A stretch of 64,000 bases of DNA from Paulinella micropora (taxonomy: Eukaryota > Cercozoa > Imbricatea > Euglyphida). The DNA lies in assembly GCA_009731375.1 (NCBI GenBank), contig BJOX01000188.1, forward strand, positions 201,927 to 265,926. The letters run 5' to 3'. Shown piece by piece: positions 1 through 8,146 of the stretch. A program made the translations under genes and the position numbers. The notes under the pieces were generated by a model. That model ran no database searches, had not been told where the DNA came from, and saw only the letters and a program-made list of their open reading frames with translations. Positions within the stretch are counted from its first letter, which is position 1. Every line of letters begins with the position of its first letter.

Positions 1-250
1 CCCCCCCCCCCCCACAAATCGCCACCACAAAAAAATATATCAATTTATTTTCTTATTTTTTCTATGTAATACTTCGGCTTTTCTACAGATATACTATTGA
101 CGCTGATACTGTAACTGAATTGCATTTTCTTTGCCGATTTTCCTTACGTTCTTCCCAATTGTTTAAATTTCACGTTCTGAGAATATTCGGCTGTCATTTG
201 AAGTTGCTTGACTTGAACGATGTATATATCGTTAACAAACGTGATATACT
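1..250. other. AT-rich flank of element 1
   Basis: Starts with a run of 13 C, then AT-rich sequence without a convincing gene. The last four bases, TACT (247-250), recur at 15077-15080 just beyond the other LTR and look like the target-site duplication of element 1. Confidence 0.5.
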
Positions 251-925
251 TGTAAGTCTTGACTACCCTCCTGTGAGGAAATTACCAACAGGCATTCAAA
301 TGAATACAAACACGGCTGTCATTTGATCTCAAAATACTTCCGAGAACAGGGAGGGTACCAAAAGACGCTGGGATGGTCAATTCCAGTTTATTTAGTACAC
401 TTGCTTGACAGACTATTTGTCACTTGCGAAACAATGCAAATTCTGAGAACTAACGAATAGTATTCAAGTGCTACATGTGTTGTGTAGCAATTGGAGTTGT
501 TCAAGTCAGTCTGAGAAAAATAAAGGAAAATATGTTAAGTATTACCACTTTAACTAACCTATCTGACTTGTTTTACCATTTTACTTGGAGCGTGGACCGG
601 AAACCGGAAAACACTGTCCAAGGAAATAAAGTATGACTGGAGACCGGAAATAGCGGTCAAAGGAATAAAAGTTTTCAGATATGGGGAAAAAATGCAATAG
701 TCAAGCTTTTCTAAAAAGCTAGCTGTTAAATGGAAATAAATCAAGTTGATCTGTTAACGGCAGTTGAAAACGTAACAACTACAAATTATGAGAGTTGATA
801 AATAAACGGAAAAATGAAGTAACGGAACTAAAAATAGAAATGTAAACTTGAAGTAAAAACTTGAAGAAAGTTTAACACAATATTAATGTTTCGGTCCCGG
901 AGTACGGTAGTCACTAGTTCCGATA
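251..925 (-). repeat. 3' LTR of element 1
   Basis: Direct repeat of 14414-15076. On the plus strand it starts TGTAAGTCTTGACTACC and ends TTCCGATA, so in the sense direction it runs from TATCGG to CTTACA. It lies directly downstream (minus strand) of the G-rich tract, as expected for the 3' LTR. Confidence 0.9.
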
Positions 926-940
926 ACTCCCCCCCCCGCC
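926..940 (-). promoter_or_regulatory. Polypurine tract of element 1
   Basis: On the minus strand this reads as a G-rich tract (GGCG, then a run of about nine G, then AGT) directly before the 3' LTR. It fits the plus-strand primer site of LTR elements. Element 2 has the same arrangement with a longer G run at 22680-22697. Confidence 0.75.
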
Positions 941-1391
941 AGACCTGGCATAACGGAAGGTTGGAGTTACGATCAAAACGAATCGTAACAGATGATTGAC
1001 CAAATGATGTGTAAATAAGTATAAAAAGCAAATTAATCAAAGAGATTGCAGATATAGATCAATGCGCGATATGTGCGTGCGTATATGTGTCAACGCATTG
1101 ATCAACTTACGGATATTATCAACATGCAGAGGCAGGACGGATATAGTGTACACAATCATACATCATGAAACGAGCGTAGGGCCAACACTATCACTACGTG
1201 TTCAAAGCGGTAAATAGCACTGTGTGACCTGCCTTAGCTAATGCCAGTTCAAAATATGTGAATATGACTATTGTACAAGCCTGTAGAAAATACTAAATCA
1301 GTGTTGGGTGGTATATGAAGTGGGAAAGGAGATAGGGTCACGGTCCGAAGGGAGTCTAAAAGCAAAAAACACTTGAGAGTCTACTTCGATC
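941..1391. other. 3' non-coding region of element 1
   Basis: Lies between the end of the integrase frame and the polypurine tract. I see no gene or clear secondary repeat here. Confidence 0.5.
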
Positions 1392-1990
1392 TCAGTTTGA
1401 AAACATGAAAATCGTACTTTTTACCGTTGTAAGCTTTGCGTAAACGTTTCGGAGTTGTTCGGGAATGATCGAGCCCTTGTTCCTGGAGTTGGTGCTTGGC
1501 TTGAACTGGATATCCCGATGCACGACCTGATCATTCTCGCCGCGGTCGAGTGTCATCTTCTTCCAGGAGTTGAGAGGCTTCGTCCATTGGACTCCCTCCG
1601 TGATTGTGCCGTCCGGATGGACAATCTGCTCCACATAAACTGGGCGGTATTGCATATTAAATAGCGAAGTGATGCCGAGCTGGTAGACGCGGAAGTCGTC
1701 GCGATCGTCCGTGGGATCTTCATCCATGAGCATCCCTAACTTGAGCAAGCCATCGTCGATGAAAGCTATCACCTCACCAACAACGTAGTCCTTCTGGTCG
1801 TCATTGTGTGCCTGATCCTGGACCGGATCGATGGCCTGAGCCTAATCGGTGGGGGCCGTGTAGGGACTGAGGTGTGCAATGTCAATCTTGCGGAGGACCT
1901 TGTTGGTGTGCTCGTGTCGGAGGCGAAAGGTGTTATTGGACGGTTTGTGGTGAGGATTGAGATGATGTACTTGGATGCAGCAGCTCGCAA
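1392..1990 (-). CDS. Integrase C-terminal end plus unassigned extension (element 1)
   Basis: The first part (about 1842-1935) is the second half of a GPY/F-type integrase tail: NNTFRLRHEHTNKVLRK followed by IDIAHLSPY. After one in-frame TAG (1842-1844) the same frame continues through VVGEVIAFIDDG and VYVEQIVHPDGTITEG to a TGA after FMFSN. This extension of about 140 residues is not a recognisable chromodomain, and I cannot assign it. Its first half, 1.2 kb away at 3209-3270, was separated by an insertion. A one-base frame change near 1935-1950 is likely. The TGA end matches the ends of other genes in the window. Confidence 0.6.
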
Positions 1991-3206
1991 AGACTGCCCA
2001 AGAGGAGTCCAAAAAAAAAGGGAGGCACAAACGGTTTGCCTGCCTGGTTCCTAAAGCGTATGTATGTGGTGCGTTTCAGCAAAAAAAAAAGGGGGTCATA
2101 AAGAGCACAACATTTCATCGGCATACCATGTGTTTCTACAGCAAAATCTCCAAGAACAACAAGCACAGACACAGACACCATGTCCAAAACCGCTTGACCC
2201 TTCCATCCTCAAAAAGGTTCGGGCTACTTGTTGACCCGTGCAGTCATGAAATAACGGTAGTTGCCAAAGTGATGCCAATATTTCAGACTTTTACGCAGGG
2301 GCTCTTGGCGGGCTGGTGTCAAAAAAGGGTGACGGTTTGTTGCACCACAACCAACACGAGGCAGTATGTCGAAGGTTGCCAAGCTGCTCGGGTACCGTAA
2401 GCATGCCCTGGGAACCGTGGAAGTGGAAGTGGACAAGAGCGACAACTGGCTGGAATTGGGAGCGGTGGGCAAAGATGGAAAGTTTTGTTTCTCTGGCAAG
2501 GTCGACAAAGTGTCTTACGAAAAAGCGAGAGGCCCTTTGTGGGAATGGCCAGCTGACCCTACTTGGAAAGACCGGCAGGAGGGGTTGATAGTGAGATGGA
2601 GTGAAACAAACAGGCCTAAGGCAGCTGAACTTTGGAAGGAAGGGGAAGGCGAAGGCAGGATGAAGAGAGATAAGAAGCAGGTGAACAGACTTGAAGTCAA
2701 TAATGAAGACGAAGGAAAGAGAAAGAAGAAACAGAAGGAAGAGAAGGAACAGGTAGTTGCGAAGGAGAAAGGACAGGCGAAAAAAAAAGGAGAAAAGGGA
2801 GAGGTGAAAAAACAAGCAGAACAGAAAGAGAAAGCTTCAAGGAAGCGCAAGGAAACAGGCGAGCCAGGAAAGAAAAAGAATGTCGTGAAACGATTGAAGC
2901 TGACAGAACAAGAAGAGAAAGCAAGGCAAGATGAACAAAATAAGATTGCAGAACAGGCGAAACAGCAAGAGAACAAACTGATAGAAACCATCCAAGAAAA
3001 AGAAAAGGAGGAGAAGGAAAAGCAAAGACTAGAAACAGAACGAATTGAGCGAGAGAGAGCTGAAGCAGAACAGAAGGCACAGAAGGACAAGGAGGAGAGA
3101 GAGAAGAAGGAGGCAGAAGCTAGGAAAGAAGCACTTGAATCTATCAATTTCGACAATAATGTACGGGCCGTCGTGTTGAAGAACAGAGGAAGCGGGAATA
3201 CATTTG
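1985..3206 (+). mobile_element. Insertion splitting the integrase C-terminal domain
   Basis: Integrase coding stops making sense after VGDRVTVYRPKQ at about 3209 and resumes at about 1985 with the rest of the GPY/F domain. The sequence between is foreign and has an open frame on the opposite strand. I see no LTRs, clear terminal repeats or target duplication at the junctions, so the mechanism is open: gene capture, a degraded transposon or a rearrangement. Confidence 0.55.
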
Positions 3207-3262
3207 GTTCATTGCTTCGGGCGATAGACGGTGACTCGGTCACCCACCTTCCAATCGGGTAG
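2366..3262 (+). CDS. Lys/Glu-rich coiled-coil protein in the inserted segment
   Basis: A 298-codon frame starting MSKVAKLLGYRKHALG. The N-terminal 90 residues look globular (WLELGAVGKDGKFCFSG, PLWEWPADPTWKDRQEG). From residue 110 to 280 the sequence is almost only K, E, R, Q and A, typical of a long charged coiled coil. The last 15 or so codons are antisense integrase sequence, so the reading frame is chimeric and the original C-terminus is missing. I do not recognise the family. It could be a captured host gene fragment. Confidence 0.4.
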   Translation: MSKVAKLLGYRKHALGTVEVEVDKSDNWLELGAVGKDGKFCFSGKVDKVSYEKARGPLWEWPADPTWKDRQEGLIVRWSETNRPKAAELWKEGEGEGRMKRDKKQVNRLEVNNEDEGKRKKKQKEEKEQVVAKEKGQAKKKGEKGEVKKQAEQKEKASRKRKETGEPGKKKNVVKRLKLTEQEEKARQDEQNKIAEQAKQQENKLIETIQEKEKEEKEKQRLETERIERERAEAEQKAQKDKEEREKKEAEARKEALESINFDNNVRAVVLKNRGSGNTFGSLLRAIDGDSVTHLPIG

Positions 3263-3571
3263 TTTGCGTCGCCGTTGCTTGCTCTTCTGTTCGTTGGCAG
3301 CCTTGCGCGTGAAGGAGGCGTATTCCTTGGCATACGCCGTGACAGCAATCCGAGCTAAGCGGAGAGTGTCGAGTTGGTCCGATGTCTGGACGGTCGTCGA
3401 GCCAGACTTAGTCATTGCGGCGGTTGATCGAGCCGCGCGTTCAGCGACGACGTCGGGAGAATCGAAGATATCGATAGATGTACGTGGCTGGCGAGCCATC
3501 ATACCTTCAAAAGCGGATACGCCGGTGGCGGTAGAGACGTAAGTGTTTTGCGAGAACGACAGAGCTGGCAT
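3209..3571 (-). CDS. Integrase C-terminal part before the insertion (element 1)
   Basis: Contains NTYVSTATGVSAFEGMMARQPR, the usual 'N-x-T-x-H-x-A-T-G-x-(S/T)-P-F' stretch after the catalytic core of Ty3 integrases, then a linker and KLPDWKVGDRVTVYRPKQ, the start of the GPY/F domain. It ends where the inserted segment begins. It overlaps the catalytic-core frame in another register, so a one-base shift lies near 3540. Confidence 0.7.
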   Translation of the reverse strand: MPALSFSQNTYVSTATGVSAFEGMMARQPRTSIDIFDSPDVVAERAARSTAAMTKSGSTTVQTSDQLDTLRLARIAVTAYAKEYASFTRKAANEQKSKQRRRKLPDWKVGDRVTVYRPKQ

Positions 3572-4285
3572 GGCCAGGCGCCTTGGGCCAAGTCTTCTTG
3601 TCTTTGTCTGCCAGTGCCTGGATAGCGCGGCGGAGGCTTTGATGCCTGCGTTCTACCATGCCTAACTGATGGTGAGAGTATGGCGCGGTGGTGAGCCATT
3701 CGATTCCAGCCATGCTGCAGAAGGCCTTGGCAAGATTGCCACGGAAAGATCCATGATCGTCAGACAGGATGGCCTCAGGAAAACCAAAAAGACAAACCCA
3801 TCGGGCGAGAATGGTCTCAACGGTTTCTTCAGCAGTGGTGGAAAGGACTGGAATAAACAGCAAGTAACCTGCGAATAGATCGACTATAGTTAACACGTAC
3901 TGTTCGAGTACGCCTTCGATGCCTACATGAACATAGCTTGACCTGGATGGCTCCAGACTAACGAGTTATAGCGGCCATGATTAAGTGTGAGGCGGGCGTG
4001 CGATAGTTGACAAAAGTGGCAATCCTTGAGGATAGCCGCAACGTCGGCGTGCATCCTGTCTTTCCCATCGGGTCCGAACCATATGTATCGCTGATGGATG
4101 TACTATGGGGCAAGGGTGGGGACCTTTGCGTGATTCTGGATCAAGTGAGCATGGGAGGCAAGCTTGCGTATGAGGGGATTGGGAACATATATACGGCGGG
4201 AGCGGTCGGGCATGATATGTACCGCTAGCCCTCCCTTGAAAAAGAGAAGAGTATTACCCTGGCCGATAGATGTAGATCCGTCCAA
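3507..4285 (-). CDS. Integrase: zinc-binding domain and DDE core (element 1)
   Basis: The N-terminal part shows an HHCC zinc-binding arrangement: a His pair in LIRKLASHAHLIQNHAK and the Cys pair in LKDCHFCQLSHARL (about 4000-4200, with a frameshift between the two). The core follows. The first Asp is in LTIVDLFAGYLLFIPV, the second in AILSDDHGSFRG, and Glu lies 35-36 residues later in QLGMVERRHQSL, so the DDE triad is present. The enzyme would insert element cDNA into chromosomes. The frame is broken at least twice, so this copy as read would not make a full protein. Confidence 0.75.
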
Positions 4286-4836
4286 AGTAGTTGTAAAATG
4301 GGGTCTTCTTTCTGCGCTGACTGGATATCCGCGCGCGTGACGCGCGGGGCATGTGATGTAGCATACATATTAAGCACAGCGTGGCGATCCAATCCGAAGT
4401 TATGAACAAGCCACACAAGGTTGTCCTCGAGGAAGACGATCTTGTGGCATGCTAATACTGTCTCACGAGAGATGGTCTCACCGTCGGGTATGAGGTGTAC
4501 CATGTCTTGAGGAACAAGTACAGCAAAAGGCTTGTTGAGAGCGAAAAGTTGACGGGCTACTTCCGGAGCCCGCTCCGCGGGCGGGATGACTATGGCATAG
4601 TCCCATGGGGCCTGTAAGGTCTTGATCGTTGGTGCACCGCGCAAAATCCGACAGTCGTGCTTCTTAAAGCGCGCGTCTACTTGCGGATGACTACCGTCAA
4701 TCGCAAGCCAAAAAAGAGCGCCCACCGGACTGTAACATAGTTGCCGGGATGGTGTCCAGTAGCTGATTCGTCGCTTCGACTTCCCCGAGGAGAGTGGGTT
4801 GGCCGGGCGATATACAAGGAACACGAGAGAGGGCAT
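4225..4836 (-). CDS. Conserved methyltransferase-like module between RNase H and integrase (element 1)
   Basis: The core reads QAPWDYAIVIPPAERAPEVA, then LFALNKPFAVLVPQ, then CHKIVFLEDNLVWL. The same module is in element 2 at 23387-23740 with aligned length. A PWD-x-(A/V)IV-x-PP segment followed by about ten residues and GKPF-(A/V)-LL-P is reminiscent of the catalytic region of Dam-like adenine methyltransferases, which DIRS-type retrotransposons carry. Here the expected (D/N)PP(Y/F) is IPPA, so activity is doubtful. The assignment is from pattern only. The first 35 codons of this frame are not part of the module; real coding there is in the adjacent frame. Confidence 0.45.
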   Translation of the reverse strand: MPSLVFLVYRPANPLSSGKSKRRISYWTPSRQLCYSPVGALFWLAIDGSHPQVDARFKKHDCRILRGAPTIKTLQAPWDYAIVIPPAERAPEVARQLFALNKPFAVLVPQDMVHLIPDGETISRETVLACHKIVFLEDNLVWLVHNFGLDRHAVLNMYATSHAPRVTRADIQSAQKEDPILQLLWTDLHLSARVILFSFSREG

Positions 4837-5376
4837 CAGGAAGGAGATTCTGTTTACCCTGAATGTATTCCACCTTGAAGCGGATAGTTTGAAGGTGGTC
4901 TAGGACCATCCGACAACCATCGGGCTTCTGGCATGGTATAGCCATATGCGCGGGCGATGATCCGTGACGATAGTCAGCGGATGATCACTAGCATCAATAT
5001 AGTAACGGGATTGCTGAACTCCGTAAATTATACCGTAAGCTTCCCGAACATACGTGACCCACCGAGATTGAGTATCCGTGAATTTAAGCGAGAAATAAGA
5101 GATGACGGGTGCAGACTTCTCAGGGCCCGAATGTAGAGCTCCACCGATGCCAACGATGCTAGCGTCTGTTCGAAGGTAGAGCTGCTGCGTCTTGTTGTAC
5201 TTGGCGAGGATCGGTAGCGTTGTCAGGACACGCTTGAGTTTTGCAAAACATTTCTTCTCTTTTTCACGGAAAAAGTTGGGTTCCGTAGGCCGGGCGTTCG
5301 CAGACTTGAGTAGATCGGAGAGCGGCGCCATCAAGCGAGAGTAGTTGGGAATATGTGCCTGAATAAAGTTGGTCAT
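4697..5376 (-). CDS. RNase H domain (element 1)
   Basis: Begins with the connection to RT (FIQAHIPNYSRLMAPLSDLL). It then shows QLYLRTDASIVGIGGAL (first catalytic Asp), TYVREAYGIIYGVQQSRYY (Glu) and LTIVTDHRP (Asp), and ends with KVEYIQGKQNLLPDALSRVP, the standard end of Ty3-type RNase H. It removes RNA from the RNA-DNA hybrid during reverse transcription. A frame change near 4920 separates the two parts, and another near 5370 separates it from RT. Confidence 0.8.
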
Positions 5377-6472
5377 ATATACCGAGTATAGATCGGACCT
5401 CGGTGATGTTCTGCGGTTCAGATATCTTCAGGATCGCGTCAATCTTGCTTGTGTCGGCGGCGACGCCTTTCTTGCTGCAGACTTTGCCGAGCACGGGAAG
5501 TGAGTTGTAGCCAATGCGTAGCTTGTCCGCGGCGAGTAACAGCTCCGCAGCCTCCATGAGTTTCTCCAGTTGGTTCATATGGACGTCGAAGTCATCGTGA
5601 GCCAAATGTACGTCGTCGATGTATGCTGCAGCCGTCTGACCCCAAAAAGGGAGATGGCCAAAAGACTTGTCGACTGCGCGTTGGAAATCACCAGGGGCGC
5701 GGTGGATACCCTGCGTCATATGGTTGGGGACTAGAAGTCCACGAGGAGTCCATACGGCGATGATGTCGCGGCTACCGTCTGTAGAGTCGATCTTCAGGTG
5801 CGAAAAACCATCAACAATGTCCAACGCGGAGAGATAGTTATATCCCGCGAAGAGCTCACGGTGATGATCGGGGTTAGGAAGGCCGGGGACCGGAAGGATG
5901 AGCCGGTCGTTAACCGCGCGGTAGTCGAATACCATGCGGATGCCTTTGAAATGATTCTGCAAGAGGGAGTTAAACTTGCCTACAGGGCACGGTCTAGTAG
6001 CCCACTCACAATTAGGAGAGGCAAAACTATAGCGGCCAGTAGCAAGCATATTGTCTGCCCACTGGCTCAGGAACTCTCTGACAGCAGGCGTCCATCTAGG
6101 GCAGGGAACCCAAATAGGCTGTGCGCCTGGACGTAGCTTCAAAGAGATAACGGTGTGCGTAAAACAGCCAGCCTTTTCATGGAATCGGTCGCCGTAACGC
6201 GCTAGAAAATCTTTCGCTCTTTTCTTCTGAGGGGGAGTGAGGTTGGAGCTAATAGTATCCGGGCCAAACTTGGGTTTAGGTGGTTCGGCCTTCTTTTCCT
6301 TCTGGTCGTCTAGGTATTGTCGGCATAATCGCTCTGGAAGCATCAAAACGGGGTCTGGGAATAGGCCTGTGATGTCATCTGGTGTGACGAGTAAAATACC
6401 TGGGTCAGAAGTCATGTTCATAGAGAGCCAGTCTAGACCGCTAATGTCATGCGGTAACATTAGCTGGGCCAC
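5264..6472 (-). CDS. Reverse transcriptase (element 1)
   Basis: A 400-codon frame. It starts with a short leader and a pre-RT segment (SSNLTPPQKKRAKDFLARYG), then PCPRWTPAVREFLSQW, RMVFDYRAVNDRLILPVP (fingers), YLSALDIVDGFSHLKID (first catalytic Asp), TQGIHRAPGDFQRAVD and AAAYIDDVHLAHDD (the YIDD catalytic pair), and the thumb (LGKVCSKKGVAADTSKIDAIL). All motifs are in order. The final 35 codons run out of frame into the RNase H connection (VRSILGIYD, then another frame). Comparison with element 2 shows the same pre-RT and PCPRW block. Confidence 0.85.
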   Translation of the reverse strand: MAQLMLPHDISGLDWLSMNMTSDPGILLVTPDDITGLFPDPVLMLPERLCRQYLDDQKEKKAEPPKPKFGPDTISSNLTPPQKKRAKDFLARYGDRFHEKAGCFTHTVISLKLRPGAQPIWVPCPRWTPAVREFLSQWADNMLATGRYSFASPNCEWATRPCPVGKFNSLLQNHFKGIRMVFDYRAVNDRLILPVPGLPNPDHHRELFAGYNYLSALDIVDGFSHLKIDSTDGSRDIIAVWTPRGLLVPNHMTQGIHRAPGDFQRAVDKSFGHLPFWGQTAAAYIDDVHLAHDDFDVHMNQLEKLMEAAELLLAADKLRIGYNSLPVLGKVCSKKGVAADTSKIDAILKISEPQNITEVRSILGIYDQLYSGTYSQLLSLDGAALRSTQVCERPAYGTQLFP

Positions 6473-7237
6473 AATATGGGGTTGGATAGAATTTGGATAC
6501 GGCTCCGTGGGTTGTCACTGCGTCCTGCACATCTCCGACTCATGTTGAGGGAAGTGTGGTCGGAAGCGCAGCTGTCCTGGAGAATGGGGCGATTGACATT
6601 GTGATCCAGCCAATGTTCGAAGCATAAGCATCGAGTGGCATGGTACACGTTTCGTGTTTTGTTGCCGGAGATGGGTTGCGCGTGGTGCATACACATTGTT
6701 GCGCGTTTCCGGAACTAAGTTTTGGGGTCGGCTGTAAGCCGGTCGGGGAAGGCTAGGCTCGCTCCGCACGTATCTCGGACCGCGCCTAGGCAGTGTGCTT
6801 CGGGTACATTTCTCCGAGCCGGAATAGTATTACCCGTAGTCCATCTCTGGACCGGGTTTTTCCAGCCATGGATCATGGCCTGTCGCATACGCTGCTGTTG
6901 TGCTTGGTGTTGAGAGCGTATGGGCTTTCGTTCACCTTGTGACACAGTCCAAAGGTACCGTCTACCTTGGCGGTCATAGGCTACTTCATGATAGTGCCAT
7001 GTGCGTACCTTATGGGCTTTGCCGCGGCTGCCTCGTTTACTCCGTTCCTTGTTCTTATTCTTATCCTCCGTCTTCTCCTGCTTATCTGTCGTCCGGCTAC
7101 CCGATGTTGCGCTCGGCGCTGGAGCAGAGCTGGAGGACGAAGATAAAGAAGAAGAAGATGAGGAAGAGGAGGATGAGGAACCGTCTGTAGTCGTCGTCGT
7201 GACTGCGTCGTCGTCGTCGGTCGGGCTNNNNNNNNNN
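6473..7237 (-). other. Low-complexity linker before RT, with assembly gap
   Basis: Arg/Ser/Pro-rich frames and a triplet tract (CTTCTT type, 7130-7170) give serine or glutamate runs. No domain is visible. Positions 7228-7237 are N and adjoin the MITE half. Confidence 0.5.
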
Positions 7238-7388
7238 CCCCCCCCGATGTATGGAACAGGGGTATGGGACAGGAGTATCATACCCCGGGGTATGGGACAG
7301 GGGTATATGGACTAGGGGTATCGGTTTATGATACCCCAGGGGTATCATACCGGGTATCATACCCGGGTATGGGAGGGGTATCGTTTCG
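7238..7388 (-). mobile_element. Half of a GATACCCC-type MITE (copy 1)
   Basis: A C run, then GTATGGGACAGGGGTAT-type repeats, ending GGGTATGGGAGGGGTATCG. It matches the right halves of the copies at 24357-24589 and 27442-27704. The left half is missing at the N gap, consistent with an inverted repeat that did not assemble. Confidence 0.65.
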
Positions 7389-8146
7389 CTGTGGATCTTG
7401 TATTTCCGGCATATCCGCTTGCTGGAACGACCTCTGCCGGTATCCGCGTCTTCGTCGGCGGGCGGAGAGTCTTCTCTTTCATCCTTGCCGCTACGTCCTT
7501 GACGTTCGTATTCCTCTTTCTCTTCCTCTTCCTCATTACGCGCTCTACTGTATTCCAATCGCCGCTGTGATCTCGAATAAGCGGATGAGAGCCGCGTGGA
7601 TTCGAGCGGGATGAAATGCGCGGAGAGGGGGAGATGCGGTCAGACGGAGACCCTTCCTCCAGCTGACTCCGGGAGACGCGTGAGGAAGGGAGCTGAAATC
7701 CCCGATCTAGGACCTGTGATTGTAAATCGTATAGCATGCGCTCCTTCCACGACTGACACCGCGGAAGGAAATGTGGGAGGACCCTGTGAGGAAGATGAAG
7801 ACGATGATGACGATGATGACGATGATGACGATGATGACGATGATGACGATGATGACAAGAATGTCGATGGTGCTTCCGATAATGATGTGGGGGCAGCCGG
7901 TGAAAAGGGCGAAGGGGTGGGATCCTGCCGAGCTCTGAGTTTCCATCGGTGGTCCAAATTTTTGGAGAGCCTGATGACTGGATAGGTCGTCTCCGGCCTT
8001 CCAGTCACCGGAGCGGGGGGAAAGTTGCCCGTTCGTGGAAAACATGTCCGCGTCCTGGGGAAGGATGACATTTTGGAGCATCGCAAACTCAAGACGGCAA
8101 TGTGTGTTCCAGAAAGAGACTGACTCCCAACCAGGATCAACGGGGA
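7389..8146 (-). other. Ser/Pro-rich linker with GAT microsatellite
   Basis: In the frame continuing from the upstream module this region reads as Ser/Pro/Thr-rich sequence with a tract of about 22 Ser codons from a GAT/ATC microsatellite (7793-7857). A matching Ser-rich linker lies at the same place in element 2 (26.1-26.9 kb). It is probably a flexible spacer between the unassigned module and RT. Confidence 0.55.

Noticed and set aside
2515-3348. Minus-strand Ser/Phe-rich frame
   Set aside because: Shadow of the Lys/Glu-rich plus-strand frame; its low-complexity Ser/Phe composition follows from that.
4225-4836. DIRS-type element
   Set aside because: A methylase-like module is a DIRS trait, but element 1 has LTRs and a DDE integrase with HHCC, not a tyrosine recombinase.
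5360-5380. Programmed frameshift between RT and RNase H
   Set aside because: Ty3-like Pol is normally one frame here; no slippery site or downstream structure is evident, and other indels occur nearby.
7596-7985. Plus-strand frame with a poly-Asp run
   Set aside because: Antisense of the Ser tract in element 1; the run is a GAT microsatellite.
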